The notes: generated from the letters alone by a model not told the origin. A stretch of 38,073 bases of DNA from Candidatus Gottesmanbacteria bacterium RIFCSPHIGHO2_01_FULL_40_15 (GCA_001779115.1 MFJF01000005.1:38849-76921); one strand, 5' to 3'; shown: positions 7,781 to 15,242, counted from the first letter of the stretch. Program-made: numbers and translations.

Positions 7781-8735
7781 AACTTATAATATCTTCCAAT
7801 TCAGGTTCTTCGACTGTTAAATCACGAACCTTATTTTTTTCTAAAAGTTGCACCGTTACATTTTTTGCTTTTTCCTTATCAACTTTTAGAACCGCTTTGC
7901 TTCCTTCAATAAGCTTAATTTCGCCCAAATTCTTTAATTTATTTTCGGGTGCATCACTATAAAAATGAACCGTGATTATTTTATGAAAGGAATATTTCTG
8001 CGACAGACTTTCCAGACTGCCGTCATAAATCAGTTTTCCTTTGTTAATAATAATTACCCTCCGGCATAACTCCTTAACATCGGCCATATAGTGACTGGTC
8101 AGGAGTATGGTGGCCTTATACTTTTTGTTGTAATTACCGATAAAATCACGCATTTTTTTCTGCATGACGATATCAAGCCCAATCGTTGGTTCATCCAGGA
8201 AAAGAACTTTAGGATGGTGTATTAAAGCGGCAATCAATTCCATCTTCATTCTCTGTCCGAGTGATAACTGGCGGACCGGCTGATTAATAAGACTGCCGAC
8301 ATCAAGAAGACCGGTTAACTCATCAAGATTTTTCCGGTAAACATCCTCTGAAAGTTCATAAATTTCCTTATTCAAACGGAACGATTCAACTGCAGGCAAA
8401 TCCCACCAAAGCTGATTTTTTTGGCCCATCACCAGACTGATCTTTTTTAGGAAATCGGCTTTTCTCTCAAAAGGAATATATCCCAATACCTCAACAATAC
8501 CGGACGAATGATAAAGCAAACCGGATAGACATTTAAGCGTTGTGGTTTTTCCGGCTCCGTTGGGACCGATAAATCCCACCAATTCACCTTCCCTTATTGA
8601 AAATGAGATTCCATCCACAGCTTTCACTTCAGAGTACTTCCGGTGAAAAAGGGAGTTGATGGTAGGAATAAGACCTTCTTTTCTTTTGTAAACACGGAAA
8701 TATTTTTTTAATCCGGTTACTTTAATTGTATTCAT
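7755..8735 (-). CDS. ABC transporter ATP-binding protein (COG4586-like)
   Basis: Energises the two following ABC-2 permeases. It has Walker A GPNGAGKTTT, Q-loop MGQKNQLWWDLPAVES, signature LSLGQRMKME, Walker B VLFLDEP, and H-loop LLTSHY, with a C-terminal regulatory tail. The LWWDLP segment and the extended N-terminus are typical of the COG4586 group that pairs with COG4587/COG3694 permeases. The ATG at 8735 is chosen because MNTIKVTGLKKYF begins the family homology. A longer reading from a GTG at 8753 is possible in frame, but that GTG lies inside the proposed -10 box. Confidence 0.93.
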   Translation of the reverse strand: MNTIKVTGLKKYFRVYKRKEGLIPTINSLFHRKYSEVKAVDGISFSIREGELVGFIGPNGAGKTTTLKCLSGLLYHSSGIVEVLGYIPFERKADFLKKISLVMGQKNQLWWDLPAVESFRLNKEIYELSEDVYRKNLDELTGLLDVGSLINQPVRQLSLGQRMKMELIAALIHHPKVLFLDEPTIGLDIVMQKKMRDFIGNYNKKYKATILLTSHYMADVKELCRRVIIINKGKLIYDGSLESLSQKYSFHKIITVHFYSDAPENKLKNLGEIKLIEGSKAVLKVDKEKAKNVTVQLLEKNKVRDLTVEEPELEDIISFVFEGKSV

Positions 8736-8743
8736 AAAGTTAT

Positions 8744-8752
8744 AGTATAGCA
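8744..8752 (-). promoter_or_regulatory. ABC exporter operon promoter, extended -10, leaderless
   Basis: The minus strand carries TGCTATACT, an extended -10, ending 8 nt before the ATG at 8735. Transcription would start within about 2 nt of the start codon. No Shine-Dalgarno site is present, and the -35 region is poor (ACTCTT), as is common for extended -10 promoters. Confidence 0.55.
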
Positions 8753-8800
8753 CTTAACGGAGGCTAAAGAGTAAAATTGCAGATTCTTTATGAGGAATAC

Positions 8801-8856
8801 AGAAGAACTCCCACTAGTCTCTGAGAGTTCTTCTTAAAGGAAAACCGCCTTAAGAA
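8801..8856 (-). terminator. two overlapping hairpins after hup
   Basis: Downstream of hup the transcript can form TTCTTAAGG/CCTTTAAGAA (8831-8856, one bulge) or AGAAGAACTC/GAGTTCTTCT (8801-8834, 10 bp, 14-nt loop). The two share the bases AAGAA (8831-8834), so they compete. The second stem is strong but lacks a U-tract, so a classical intrinsic terminator is uncertain. The hairpins probably define the hup 3' end or an RNA-stability element. Confidence 0.45.
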
Positions 8857-8866
8857 TTGATTGGGC

Positions 8867-9139
8867 TTATCTGATTGATTTCTTAAGAGCTTTTCCCGCT
8901 GTAAAACCGGGAGTTTTCCTGGATGGAATATTAATGGGTTCTCCGGTTTGCGGATTTCTCCCTTTTCTGGCAGCTCGGGACCGAACCATAAAAGTACCAA
9001 AGCCCGTGACGACAACCTTATCTCCTTTTTTAAGAGTATCGGTTATGGCACTAAAAACGGAGTTAACTGCATCTTTGGCGGCTTTGGCTGTAAGATTGGC
9101 TTTTTTGGCAACGTGTTCAACTAAATCAGCTTTTGTCAT
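8867..9139 (-). CDS. hup: HU-family DNA-binding protein
   Basis: Small nucleoid protein that binds and bends DNA as a dimer. The 90 residues are the standard length. It has the helical N-terminal half (MTKADLVEHVAKKANLTAKA), the GDKVVVTGFGTF motif near residues 39-50, and the beta-arm with GRNPQTGEPINIPSRKTPGF (residues 61-80), including the proline that intercalates into DNA. The start follows a very strong Shine-Dalgarno sequence. It has its own promoter, and the gene is monocistronic between rny upstream and the ABC operon downstream. Confidence 0.97.
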   Translation of the reverse strand: MTKADLVEHVAKKANLTAKAAKDAVNSVFSAITDTLKKGDKVVVTGFGTFMVRSRAARKGRNPQTGEPINIPSRKTPGFTAGKALKKSIR

Positions 9140-9146
9140 ATGAAAA

Positions 9147-9158
9147 GATCACCTCCTT
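9147..9158 (-). promoter_or_regulatory. extended Shine-Dalgarno site of hup
   Basis: The minus strand reads AAGGAGGTGATC, a 12-nt stretch complementary to the full bacterial 16S rRNA 3' tail (GATCACCTCCTT). It lies 7 nt before the ATG. Such a long match is far stronger than at any other gene in this window and suggests very high translation or ribosome occupancy. Confidence 0.8.
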
Positions 9159-9224
9159 TTTGTTCCCGGCAGATTATCGGGAGGGCAGGCAGAATTATGT
9201 GGATTGTTATAATAACCCAAAAAC

Positions 9225-9253
9225 AATTTAGACAATTTTTTTATCGTTGTCAA
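9225..9253 (-). promoter_or_regulatory. hup promoter
   Basis: A perfect -35 TTGACA is separated by 17 nt from the -10 TAAATT on the minus strand. The predicted start lies about 79 nt before the ATG. GACAA (in the -35) and TTGTC (in the spacer, next to the -10) form an inverted repeat that could be an operator. The leader contains a TCCCG/CGGGA hairpin before the Shine-Dalgarno site. Confidence 0.75.
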
Positions 9254-9343
9254 GCCCCAAATGGAGTACATCGGAACAAATTATCTGCTGGAAGTGTTAA
9301 AAAAAACCTTTATGACAATCCAAACTAAAAAGCAGTCAGCTGA

Positions 9344-10870
9344 TCAATGAACGGTTTCCGTTACCCGCAATTCCCGGATGGAGGTTATTTTTATTTGCCC
9401 GGGAAAGGTTGGGAATTTCTTTTCAATTTCATCCCTGATTTTTCGGGTTGTAACAACAACCTGTGCGTCATCCATTTTGCCGGAATCGACAATTACTCTC
9501 AATTCCCTGCCTGCCTGAAGCGCATATGCTTTTTCAATTCCGGAAAATGAAGTAGCGATATCTTCCAGACTTTTTAACCTTTTGACATATTCATCAATAT
9601 TTTCATACCTGGCTCCCGGCCGGGAACCGGATATGGCATCGGCAACATAAACGATAACCGCTTCCAATGACGGAAAAGGGATGTCTTCATGATGAGCGGC
9701 AACGCAATCAATAATAGCCTTAGGCATATTATTTTTTTTAAGTAATTCAACACCCAGTTGGACATGGGAGCCCTCTTTATCGGTAATTACTTTTCCAATA
9801 TCGTGTAAAAGACAGCCTAATCTTACAACGTTTATATCGGCTCCCAATTCGGAAGCCAGCGCAATTCCGATTTTAGTTTCCTCAAGCGTATGGGCAATCA
9901 TATTCTGGCCATAAGAAAATCGGAATTTAAAACGGCCGAGCAGGGCAATTTTGTCCGCAGGAAGGTTATATACTCCGACAGTATGACAAAGTTTTTCACC
10001 TTCCTTAAACATTATTCTTTCAATTTCCTCTTTAGTTTGTTTAACCAACTCTTCTATCCTGACAGGCTGAACGCGTCCGTCTTTAATCAGTTTTTCAAGA
10101 GTAACTCTGGCTATTTCCCTTCTTACAGGATCAAATGAAGATAACCTGATCACGCCTTCCTCATCAAGATCAACGTCGACACCGGTTGCCATTTCGAAAG
10201 CCCTGATGTTTCTTCCTTCTTTTCCGATAATTCTTCCTTTAAAATCCTCATCGGTTATTTTTATGGTTGAAACAGTATATTCCGGAACGTAATCAGTAGC
10301 TCCGTGTCTCATGGCATCAATGAGAATTTCCCTGACTTTACGGTCCGCTTCCTGTTTTGCCTGATTTTCAGCTTCCTTTATCCTAACGGCAATTTCCTCT
10401 TTCAGTTTTTCTTCAACTGCAGTAAGTATTAAATTTTTTGCTTCATCACGGGTAAGATGGGCAACATTTTCCAATTTGGAAATCAAATCATTCCGGTATT
10501 TATCAATTTCAGCTAATTTTTTATTAATTGAATCTTCCCTGTTTTTCATGGATCTTTCCCGATCATCCAATTGCGCCAGTTTCTTATCAATATTTTCTTC
10601 TTTGGCTATAATCTTCTGTTCAATGGTCAAAGCTTCCTGCCGAATCTTACGCGATTCCTCTTCGGCTTCCCTTTTAATTCTGAAGGCTTCATCTTTAGCC
10701 TCAATTAAAATAGCTTTGGCTTCCGTTCTGACTTCATTTATATTCGTTTCAATTATTCGGGGCGGCGGGGACTGTACCGGAATTGATTTTGTCTTTTCAG
10801 GTTCTTTTACTTCCAGCTGTTTTTCTATTTTTTCCAACCTGTTTAAAATTGTTTTTAGTACCGATAACAT
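9344..10870 (-). CDS. rny: ribonuclease Y (RNase Y) lacking the usual membrane anchor
   Basis: Endoribonuclease that starts mRNA decay. The 508 residues comprise a long charged coiled coil (about 45-190), a KH domain with GRIIGKEGRNIRAFE (about 212-226), and an HD domain with LLHDIGK (about 354) and the following GSHVQLG and HHEDIPFPS motifs. The C-terminal RELRVTETVH closes the family homology. Standard RNase Y begins with a transmembrane helix; here the chain begins MLSVLKTILNRLEKIEKQLE, a short amphipathic helix. The start is supported by an AGGAGG site directly upstream. It lies downstream of recX behind a 176-nt gap with its own likely promoter. Confidence 0.95.
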   Translation of the reverse strand: MLSVLKTILNRLEKIEKQLEVKEPEKTKSIPVQSPPPRIIETNINEVRTEAKAILIEAKDEAFRIKREAEEESRKIRQEALTIEQKIIAKEENIDKKLAQLDDRERSMKNREDSINKKLAEIDKYRNDLISKLENVAHLTRDEAKNLILTAVEEKLKEEIAVRIKEAENQAKQEADRKVREILIDAMRHGATDYVPEYTVSTIKITDEDFKGRIIGKEGRNIRAFEMATGVDVDLDEEGVIRLSSFDPVRREIARVTLEKLIKDGRVQPVRIEELVKQTKEEIERIMFKEGEKLCHTVGVYNLPADKIALLGRFKFRFSYGQNMIAHTLEETKIGIALASELGADINVVRLGCLLHDIGKVITDKEGSHVQLGVELLKKNNMPKAIIDCVAAHHEDIPFPSLEAVIVYVADAISGSRPGARYENIDEYVKRLKSLEDIATSFSGIEKAYALQAGRELRVIVDSGKMDDAQVVVTTRKIRDEIEKKFPTFPGQIKITSIRELRVTETVH

Positions 10871-11014
10871 ATTTACCTCCTTAAACGGAATTAGTAAGAA
10901 AAAAAATCCTGAAGATTAACGGAACTTAAGAATTTGAGGAAAGCACGGCCTTATTACCGTGTAATGCATTGATGTTTTGGTTATTAATAATTTGCCAAGA
11001 CATTAAACTTTCCG

Positions 11015-11020
11015 ATTATA
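11015..11020 (-). promoter_or_regulatory. possible rny -10 box
   Basis: A TATAAT on the minus strand lies just after the recX stop, with no good -35. If used, it gives rny a leader of about 140 nt containing a CACGG/CCGTG hairpin (near 10945-10962) and a T8 run near 10895. This leader would be unusually long for this genome. Confidence 0.35.
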
Positions 11021-11046
11021 AATTCCTTAATTCAGGTTTATCTATT

Positions 11047-11532
11047 TTAACTTTTTCCCATTTTTGAGTCAATGACTTTATGGGTTACGGACCAGGAAAA
11101 ACCGCGTCTTAAAAGATGCATTTTCAATTTTTCAATAAAAAGTCTCCTGTCTGTTTCCAAGGATAATTTTTTCATTTGTTTATCAATTATTTTTTCCGCT
11201 TTTGTTATTTCAGTACCTTTTTCCTGAGATGAAAGAAGATCGTCAATCAGATCACGGCCGATACCCTTTATTTGAAGTTCATACCTTATTATCTTTTCTC
11301 CTCTTATTGAATACACAGTTCTTTGTTCTATCCACCACTCGGCAAACTCTTTATCGTTTACCAGATTTATTTTTTTCAGATCTTTTAAGACAACGGATGT
11401 GAGATTAGGAGGAAGCTTTTTTTTCAGTATATAGAAATCCAATTTCTTCTTTAATTCGAAAGAACTTCTCGGGCGGAAGGACAGAAGTTTGAGGGCATAA
11501 TTTTTAACCTTTTGGAGCTCATCATCATCCAT
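11047..11532 (-). CDS. recX: RecX regulatory protein
   Basis: Modulator that binds the RecA filament and usually inhibits its extension. The sequence shows the three-helix repeats of the RecX family (PF02631): [34 protein letters not shown] with [14 protein letters not shown], and [18 protein letters not shown]. The ATG at 11532 is preferred because it overlaps the recA stop by only 8 nt, consistent with coupling. A longer reading from 11559 would add nine residues and overlap recA by 35 nt. The recA-recX pair is the common bacterial arrangement. Confidence 0.88.
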   Translation of the reverse strand: MDDDELQKVKNYALKLLSFRPRSSFELKKKLDFYILKKKLPPNLTSVVLKDLKKINLVNDKEFAEWWIEQRTVYSIRGEKIIRYELQIKGIGRDLIDDLLSSQEKGTEITKAEKIIDKQMKKLSLETDRRLFIEKLKMHLLRRGFSWSVTHKVIDSKMGKS

Positions 11533-12565
11533 TAACGCTTTTTGTTCTGCCGACGACATTTTCTTTCATTTGACCTGACTTGTATGATTTCCAAATTGCA
11601 TCCATTAATTCTTTGGCGGCTTTGGGGTTTTCGGCCAAATAAATCCTCACTGCTTCTTTTCCCTGACCGAGTACTTTATCCTGATGTTTAATAAAAGTAC
11701 CTGATTTGGTCAAAATCCCGAATTCCAAACCAAGATCAATAATGGATCCTTCCCGGGAAATTCCGCTTGCCAAAATATCAAACTCGGCAATTTTAAACGG
11801 AGGAGAAATTTTATTTTTGACTACCCTGACACGATGACGGGACCCGACTACCGTGTCTTGGCTTTTCAATGTTTCAATTTTTCTAATATCGAGCCTTAAT
11901 GAGGCATAAAACTTCAAAGCCAAGCCTCCGGGGGTTGTTTCAGGATTGCCAAACATTATTCCTATTTTTTGCCTGAGCTGATTGGTAAAGATAGCAACAG
12001 TTTTTGATTTGGAGATGACACCGGTTAACTTTCGCAATGCCTGCGACATGAGGCGGGCCTGAACCCCCATTACGGAATCTCCCATTTCACCTTCGATTTC
12101 GGCTCTGGGTACAAGTGCGGCAACTGAATCAATAACAACCACATCAATACCTCCCGACCTTATCAGAGTTTCGGCAATCTCCAAAGCCTGTTCACCGGTA
12201 TCAGGTTGGGAAACTAACAGATCATCGAGTTTTACACCTAACTTTTGCGCCCAAATCGGGTCCATGGCATGTTCGGCGTCAATAAACGCGGCCACTCCAC
12301 CCATCCTTTGAGTTTCGGCAATAATTGACAAGGTGATGGTTGTTTTTCCTGATGCTTCGGGTCCGAAAATTTCAATGATTCTGCCCCGGGGAACTCCCCC
12401 GACTCCTATAGCCATATCCAAAGTTATGGAACCGGTGGGAATTACTTCCATTGCCATTTTAGAAGATGGCTGGTCACCCAAACGCATGATCGAACCGCGA
12501 CCGTATTGCTTTTCGATTGTCTCCATGGCTAAGCGGATTGCCTGAAGTTTCTGATTAACTGCCAT
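11525..12565 (-). CDS. recA: RecA recombinase
   Basis: ATP-dependent strand-exchange protein and coprotease, 346 residues. Walker A reads GPEASGKT (residues 68-75), where most RecA proteins have [20 protein letters not shown], Walker [15 protein letters not shown], loop L1/L2 region with [15 protein letters not shown] and [21 protein letters not shown], and the [16 protein letters not shown] motif are intact. The acidic C-terminal tail is short and basic here. AGGAGG stands 6 nt before the ATG. It is first gene of recA-recX and divergent from tRNA-Pro across a shared promoter region. Confidence 0.98.
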   Translation of the reverse strand: MAVNQKLQAIRLAMETIEKQYGRGSIMRLGDQPSSKMAMEVIPTGSITLDMAIGVGGVPRGRIIEIFGPEASGKTTITLSIIAETQRMGGVAAFIDAEHAMDPIWAQKLGVKLDDLLVSQPDTGEQALEIAETLIRSGGIDVVVIDSVAALVPRAEIEGEMGDSVMGVQARLMSQALRKLTGVISKSKTVAIFTNQLRQKIGIMFGNPETTPGGLALKFYASLRLDIRKIETLKSQDTVVGSRHRVRVVKNKISPPFKIAEFDILASGISREGSIIDLGLEFGILTKSGTFIKHQDKVLGQGKEAVRIYLAENPKAAKELMDAIWKSYKSGQMKENVVGRTKSVNG

Positions 12566-12629
12566 ATCATCCTCCTTTAAATTTTATTGTCGGGGCAGAA
12601 TTTTTAAGTAAATAAGCTTTCCCATTTTT

Positions 12630-12642
12630 GCATAACATATGC
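12630..12642. promoter_or_regulatory. perfect palindrome between recA and tRNA-Pro, candidate operator
   Basis: GCATA-ACA-TATGC is perfectly symmetric in its arms. It covers the proposed recA -10 box on the minus strand (12634-12639) and touches the TG of the tRNA-Pro extended -10 on the plus strand. This is the position expected of a repressor site such as an SOS box, but it does not match known LexA boxes (CTG-N10-CAG or GAAC-N4-GTTC). Confidence 0.35.
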
Positions 12643-12663
12643 TAAAATACAAGAGTTTTCCAA
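12634..12663 (-). promoter_or_regulatory. possible recA promoter
   Basis: On the minus strand TTGGAA (-35) and TATGTT (-10) are 18 nt apart, giving a leader of about 62 nt with an AGGAGG site. The match is moderate. An alternative is TTGTAT 17 nt before AAAAAT. Confidence 0.4.
12640..12648 (+). promoter_or_regulatory. tRNA-Pro promoter, extended -10
   Basis: TGCTAAAAT is an extended -10 box, identical to that of miaB. The predicted start is about 32 nt before the mature tRNA, leaving a 5' leader for RNase P. There is no recognisable -35. Confidence 0.55.
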
Positions 12664-12686
12664 GTCATAGGGTTCCATTTGAAATA

Positions 12687-12760
12687 CGGGGATTGGCGCA
12701 GTTGGCTAGCGCGCACGCATGGGGTGCGTGAGGTCGAGAGTTCAAATCTCTCATCCCCGA
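12687..12760 (+). tRNA. tRNA-Pro (anticodon GGG)
   Basis: A full cloverleaf folds: acceptor CGGGGAT/ATCCCCG, D stem GCGC/GCGC with loop AGTTGGCTA, anticodon stem CACGC/GCGTG with loop ATGGGGT, 5-nt variable loop AGGTC, and T stem GAGAG/CTCTC with loop TTCAAAT. The anticodon at loop positions 3-5 is GGG, reading CCC and CCU. C1-G72 and discriminator A73 are the bacterial prolyl-tRNA identity elements. The CCA end is not encoded (ACAAC follows), so it must be added by a CCA enzyme. Confidence 0.97.
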
Positions 12761-12843
12761 CAACGCACCGTTCAAAAACGGTCTTACACAATATAGGAAC
12801 GAACTTTTCTAAAGTAGGATAATATTAAATTACTAAAACCGAA

Positions 12844-12868
12844 GCTAAAAGAGAACCGTCCCCTTAGC
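12844..12868 (-). repeat. inverted repeat with a GGGGACGGTTCTC core after rpsI
   Basis: GCTAA/TTAGC (5 bp) flank a 15-nt loop that holds GGGGACGGTTCTC on the minus strand, abutting the rpsI stop codon. The core resembles a motif that recurs in REP/IS200-type repeats of other bacteria. It could equally be a weak terminator loop of the ribosomal operon. There is only one copy in this window. Confidence 0.3.
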
Positions 12869-13354
12869 TCAGCGTTTGGGGGATTGTTTTTTGGCACGGG
12901 CGCTTTGGGCCAGTCCTGCTTTTCTTCTCTCCCTCATACGGGGATCACGGGTCAGGAATCCTTTTTTTCTTAAAATCGGCCGGAATTTTTCTTTATCAAT
13001 TTGTAATAGTGCTCGGGAAACACCGTGAATAAAAGCACCCAACTGACCGTTTAATCCTCCGCCGGAGACCCTGGCCGTGACAGCAAAACGACCGACAGTA
13101 TTGGTTGTTCTGAAAGGCTCCAGATAAATTTTTCGGGAAGCCAGCCCGGTAAAATATTCCTCTGCCGGGCGGCTATTTATAAATACTTCTCCCTTTTTAA
13201 CCGTCAGAGTGCCAACGGTAACTTTACCGTTACCGGCCGGGTACAGTCTGATTCTGGCTGTAGATTCTTTTCTTCTTCCCACCGCATGAAAAAATTCATC
13301 AACTTTAACCTTTTTTTCTTTTTTCTCTTTTTTTTCTTCTATTTTTTTCGGCAT
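12869..13354 (-). CDS. rpsI: ribosomal protein uS9
   Basis: Small-subunit head protein whose C-terminal tail reaches the P-site tRNA. The core runs from FFHAVGRRKESTARIRLYPG-like sequence through the GGGLNGQLGAFIHGVSRALLQ helix to the basic tail RDPRMRERRKAGLAQSARAKKQSPKR, ending in the usual Lys-Arg. A Lys/Glu-rich N-terminal extension of about 20 residues is present. The ATG at 13354 is preferred; a GTG at 13369 is in frame and would add five residues. It follows rplM by 12-27 nt and is the last gene of the ribosomal block. Confidence 0.95.
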   Translation of the reverse strand: MPKKIEEKKEKKEKKVKVDEFFHAVGRRKESTARIRLYPAGNGKVTVGTLTVKKGEVFINSRPAEEYFTGLASRKIYLEPFRTTNTVGRFAVTARVSGGGLNGQLGAFIHGVSRALLQIDKEKFRPILRKKGFLTRDPRMRERRKAGLAQSARAKKQSPKR

Positions 13355-13381
13355 AGTTTTATTTTTCACCTTATCCGGCTT

Positions 13382-13804
13382 TTAACTTTCAAATTTATGC
13401 TTGTAGGAATGAGTCTCACCAGGAAAGACATAAAGTCTTTTCAACATGCTAGCCCTTAATTTGTTTTTGGGTAACATTCCTGATACCGCTTCATGAATGA
13501 TTCTGTCAGAGTGATTTCCGATAAGATCCTTAAAGAATTTGACTTTCCTTCCACCCGGATAGCCGGAAAAATGTTCATATTGTTTTTGTTCTTCTTTCTT
13601 ACCGGTTACCCGAACTCCAGCAGCATTGATAACTACTACATGATCACCGCAATCCAGATAAGGAACAAAATAATCTTTATCTTTACCGATTAATCTTGAC
13701 GCTATTTGTGTGGCTAAACGACCAAGTATTTTGTTTTTGGCATCAAAAATATACCAACCGCGATTTATGTCTTGAATACCGGTAGTAGCAGTAAAATTTT
13801 TCAT
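13382..13804 (-). CDS. rplM: ribosomal protein uL13
   Basis: Early-assembling large-subunit protein that binds 23S rRNA. The 140 residues match the family length. Motifs are RGWYIFDAKNKILGRLATQIA near the N-terminus, YFVPYLDCGDHVVVINA, KQYEHFSGYPGGRK, and AVSGMLPKNKLRASMLKRLYVFPG. The ATG overlaps the rplQ stop by 4 nt, so translation is coupled. The rplM-rpsI pair follows rplQ directly, so it joins the alpha operon here. Confidence 0.97.
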   Translation of the reverse strand: MKNFTATTGIQDINRGWYIFDAKNKILGRLATQIASRLIGKDKDYFVPYLDCGDHVVVINAAGVRVTGKKEEQKQYEHFSGYPGGRKVKFFKDLIGNHSDRIIHEAVSGMLPKNKLRASMLKRLYVFPGETHSYKHKFES

Positions 13805-14256
13805 TTTTTGTTTGCCGGATCTTTCTCCGGTTTATCCTTGCCTTTGGTTTTTCCTTTTTTAATTACTGTCTTTTTTTCTGCAGATTTTGGAACTTCAGGT
13901 TTGGTAACTGTCCATTCCATCAGTACTTCCTGGGCATTATCCCCCTGTCTATTAGCCAGCCTTATCATCCTGATATAGCCGCCAATTTTATTCTGAAAGC
14001 GCGGAGCAATATCTTCAACTAATTTTTTAACCGGTTCTTTGGAATTCAAAAATGAACTGATTTGAATAATCGAAGTACGTGAACCGTCTTTGGCTTTAGT
14101 AACAAGCTTTTCAATCAGGGAGGTAACAGCCTTTGCTTTGGCATAAGTTGTTTTAATCTTGCCATGCATAATAAAAGAATAAGCAAGACTTCTAAAAAGC
14201 GCTTTTCTTTCTTTAACGTCCCTGTTTAATTTTTTACCGTATACCTTATGTTTCAT
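13801..14256 (-). CDS. rplQ: ribosomal protein bL17
   Basis: Large-subunit protein near the exit-tunnel rim. The core is MKHKVYGKKLNRDVKERKALFRSL, then the HGKIKTTYAKAKAVTSLIEKLVTKAK segment and GGYIRMIRLANRQGDNAQEVLMEW. The 151 residues exceed the usual 115-125: about 33 Lys/Pro-rich residues (from KPEVPKSAEKK on) form a disordered basic C-terminal tail. It follows rpoA by 15 nt, as in the alpha operon of most bacteria. Confidence 0.97.
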   Translation of the reverse strand: MKHKVYGKKLNRDVKERKALFRSLAYSFIMHGKIKTTYAKAKAVTSLIEKLVTKAKDGSRTSIIQISSFLNSKEPVKKLVEDIAPRFQNKIGGYIRMIRLANRQGDNAQEVLMEWTVTKPEVPKSAEKKTVIKKGKTKGKDKPEKDPANKK

Positions 14257-14271
14257 GTTTAATAAATTTTA

Positions 14272-15189
14272 CTAAACCGTCAGGGCAATGCCTCTTTTTC
14301 TTAATATTTCTTCAATATGGGATACTGATTTGGCACCCAAGTTTTTAATTTTATAAAGTTCCTTTTTCGGTGTACCCAGTAATTGGCCAACCGTATCGAT
14401 TCCTCCGTTATGCAAAGCGTTGACAATTCTTGTCTGTAAATCCAACTCTTCCAATGTCATCTTAAGCACTTCTTCGGAGATTGCCGGAGCTACGGCTACA
14501 GATTCGGATGATTTTGCTTTGGGCTCATAAATTTGCATAAAAAAGGCAACCAGATTTTTGGCAGCTTCTTTGATGGCATTTCCCGGGGAAACAGTTCCGT
14601 CCGTCCATATTTCCATTATTAGTTTATCAAGATTCGTCATTCTGCCGACACGGGTAGCTTGAACCCGGTAATTTACCCTTTCAACAGGACTGAAAAGCGC
14701 GTCAAGAATCATGGTGCTCAATTCTTTACCTCCCTGATAATCTTCTGAGGGAACATATCCGTATCCTGATTCAATGGTAAGTTCCATATTGAGCTTGGCT
14801 TTATTGGTAGTTAATTCTCCCAGGTAGAGATCCTTATTAATAATTTCCGCATCAGGGCATACTATATCCTTGGCATAAATTTTAGCCGGACCCTTAACAT
14901 TGAGTTTAGCAATAGCCTCTTTATCCGATTGCAACTTGACTTTTATTTTTTTCAGATTAAGCGTTAATTGAATTATATCTTCTTTCAACCCGGTAAGCGT
15001 GGAGAACTGGTGCTTGACCCCTTCAATTCTAACCCTGGTTATGGCGGCACCTTTGAGAGATGATAACAGGACGCGTCTTAAACTGACCCCTAAAGTATGT
15101 CCGTAACCCTGTTCTAAAGGTTCAAATGAAAAAACCCCGTAATTTTCGGTGACAGACTCCTCTTTTATTGTAAATTTTGGTTCAACCAT
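14272..15189 (-). CDS. rpoA: RNA polymerase subunit alpha
   Basis: Forms the dimer on which RNA polymerase assembles. The N-terminal domain (about 1-225) has FEPLEQGYGHTLGVSLRRVLLSSLKGAAIT and the AGxEFST-like VKHQFSTLTGLKEDI. The C-terminal domain (about 245-305) with LDLQTRIVNALHNGGIDTVGQL and IKNLGAKSVSHIEEIL is a complete helix-hairpin-helix module for upstream DNA and activators. The 305 residues are typical. AGGAGG stands 6 nt before the ATG. A GC hairpin followed by a T-rich stretch separates it from rpsD. Confidence 0.98.
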   Translation of the reverse strand: MVEPKFTIKEESVTENYGVFSFEPLEQGYGHTLGVSLRRVLLSSLKGAAITRVRIEGVKHQFSTLTGLKEDIIQLTLNLKKIKVKLQSDKEAIAKLNVKGPAKIYAKDIVCPDAEIINKDLYLGELTTNKAKLNMELTIESGYGYVPSEDYQGGKELSTMILDALFSPVERVNYRVQATRVGRMTNLDKLIMEIWTDGTVSPGNAIKEAAKNLVAFFMQIYEPKAKSSESVAVAPAISEEVLKMTLEELDLQTRIVNALHNGGIDTVGQLLGTPKKELYKIKNLGAKSVSHIEEILRKRGIALTV

Positions 15190-15220
15190 AAATCCTCCTG
15201 TTTTATTAATAATAAAATAA

Positions 15221-15242
15221 CCCGGAGTTACTTTTTACCGGG
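15221..15242 (-). terminator. weak hairpin between rpsD and rpoA
   Basis: On the minus strand CCCGG/CCGGG (5 bp, 12-nt loop) begins at the rpsD stop codon and is followed by TTATTTTATTATT. It could be a leaky terminator that lowers rpoA expression relative to the ribosomal genes. An AT palindrome TTTTATTA-A-TAATAAAA follows at 15201-15217. Confidence 0.35.

Noticed and set aside
9195-9220. TTGTTATAATAAC on the plus strand as a promoter
   Set aside because: It has no -35 and leads into the antisense of hup's neighbour; it is the symmetric image of the AT-rich hup leader.
9140-9328. A plus-strand open frame of 62 codons over the hup promoter
   Set aside because: It starts inside the hup ribosome-binding region, crosses the promoter, and has no recognisable protein features.
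10476-10919. A plus-strand open frame of 147 codons opposite rny
   Set aside because: It mirrors the coiled-coil codons of rny, is rich in Ser, Phe and Leu as expected of an antisense shadow, and has no start signals.
11015-11559. Fusion or frameshift of recX with recA
   Set aside because: The overlap is short and both proteins are complete, which is the normal coupled arrangement.
12761-12800. ACCGTT/AACGGT hairpin after tRNA-Pro as a terminator
   Set aside because: The stem is only 6 bp and is followed by CTTACAC, without a U-tract; support is too thin to list as a feature.
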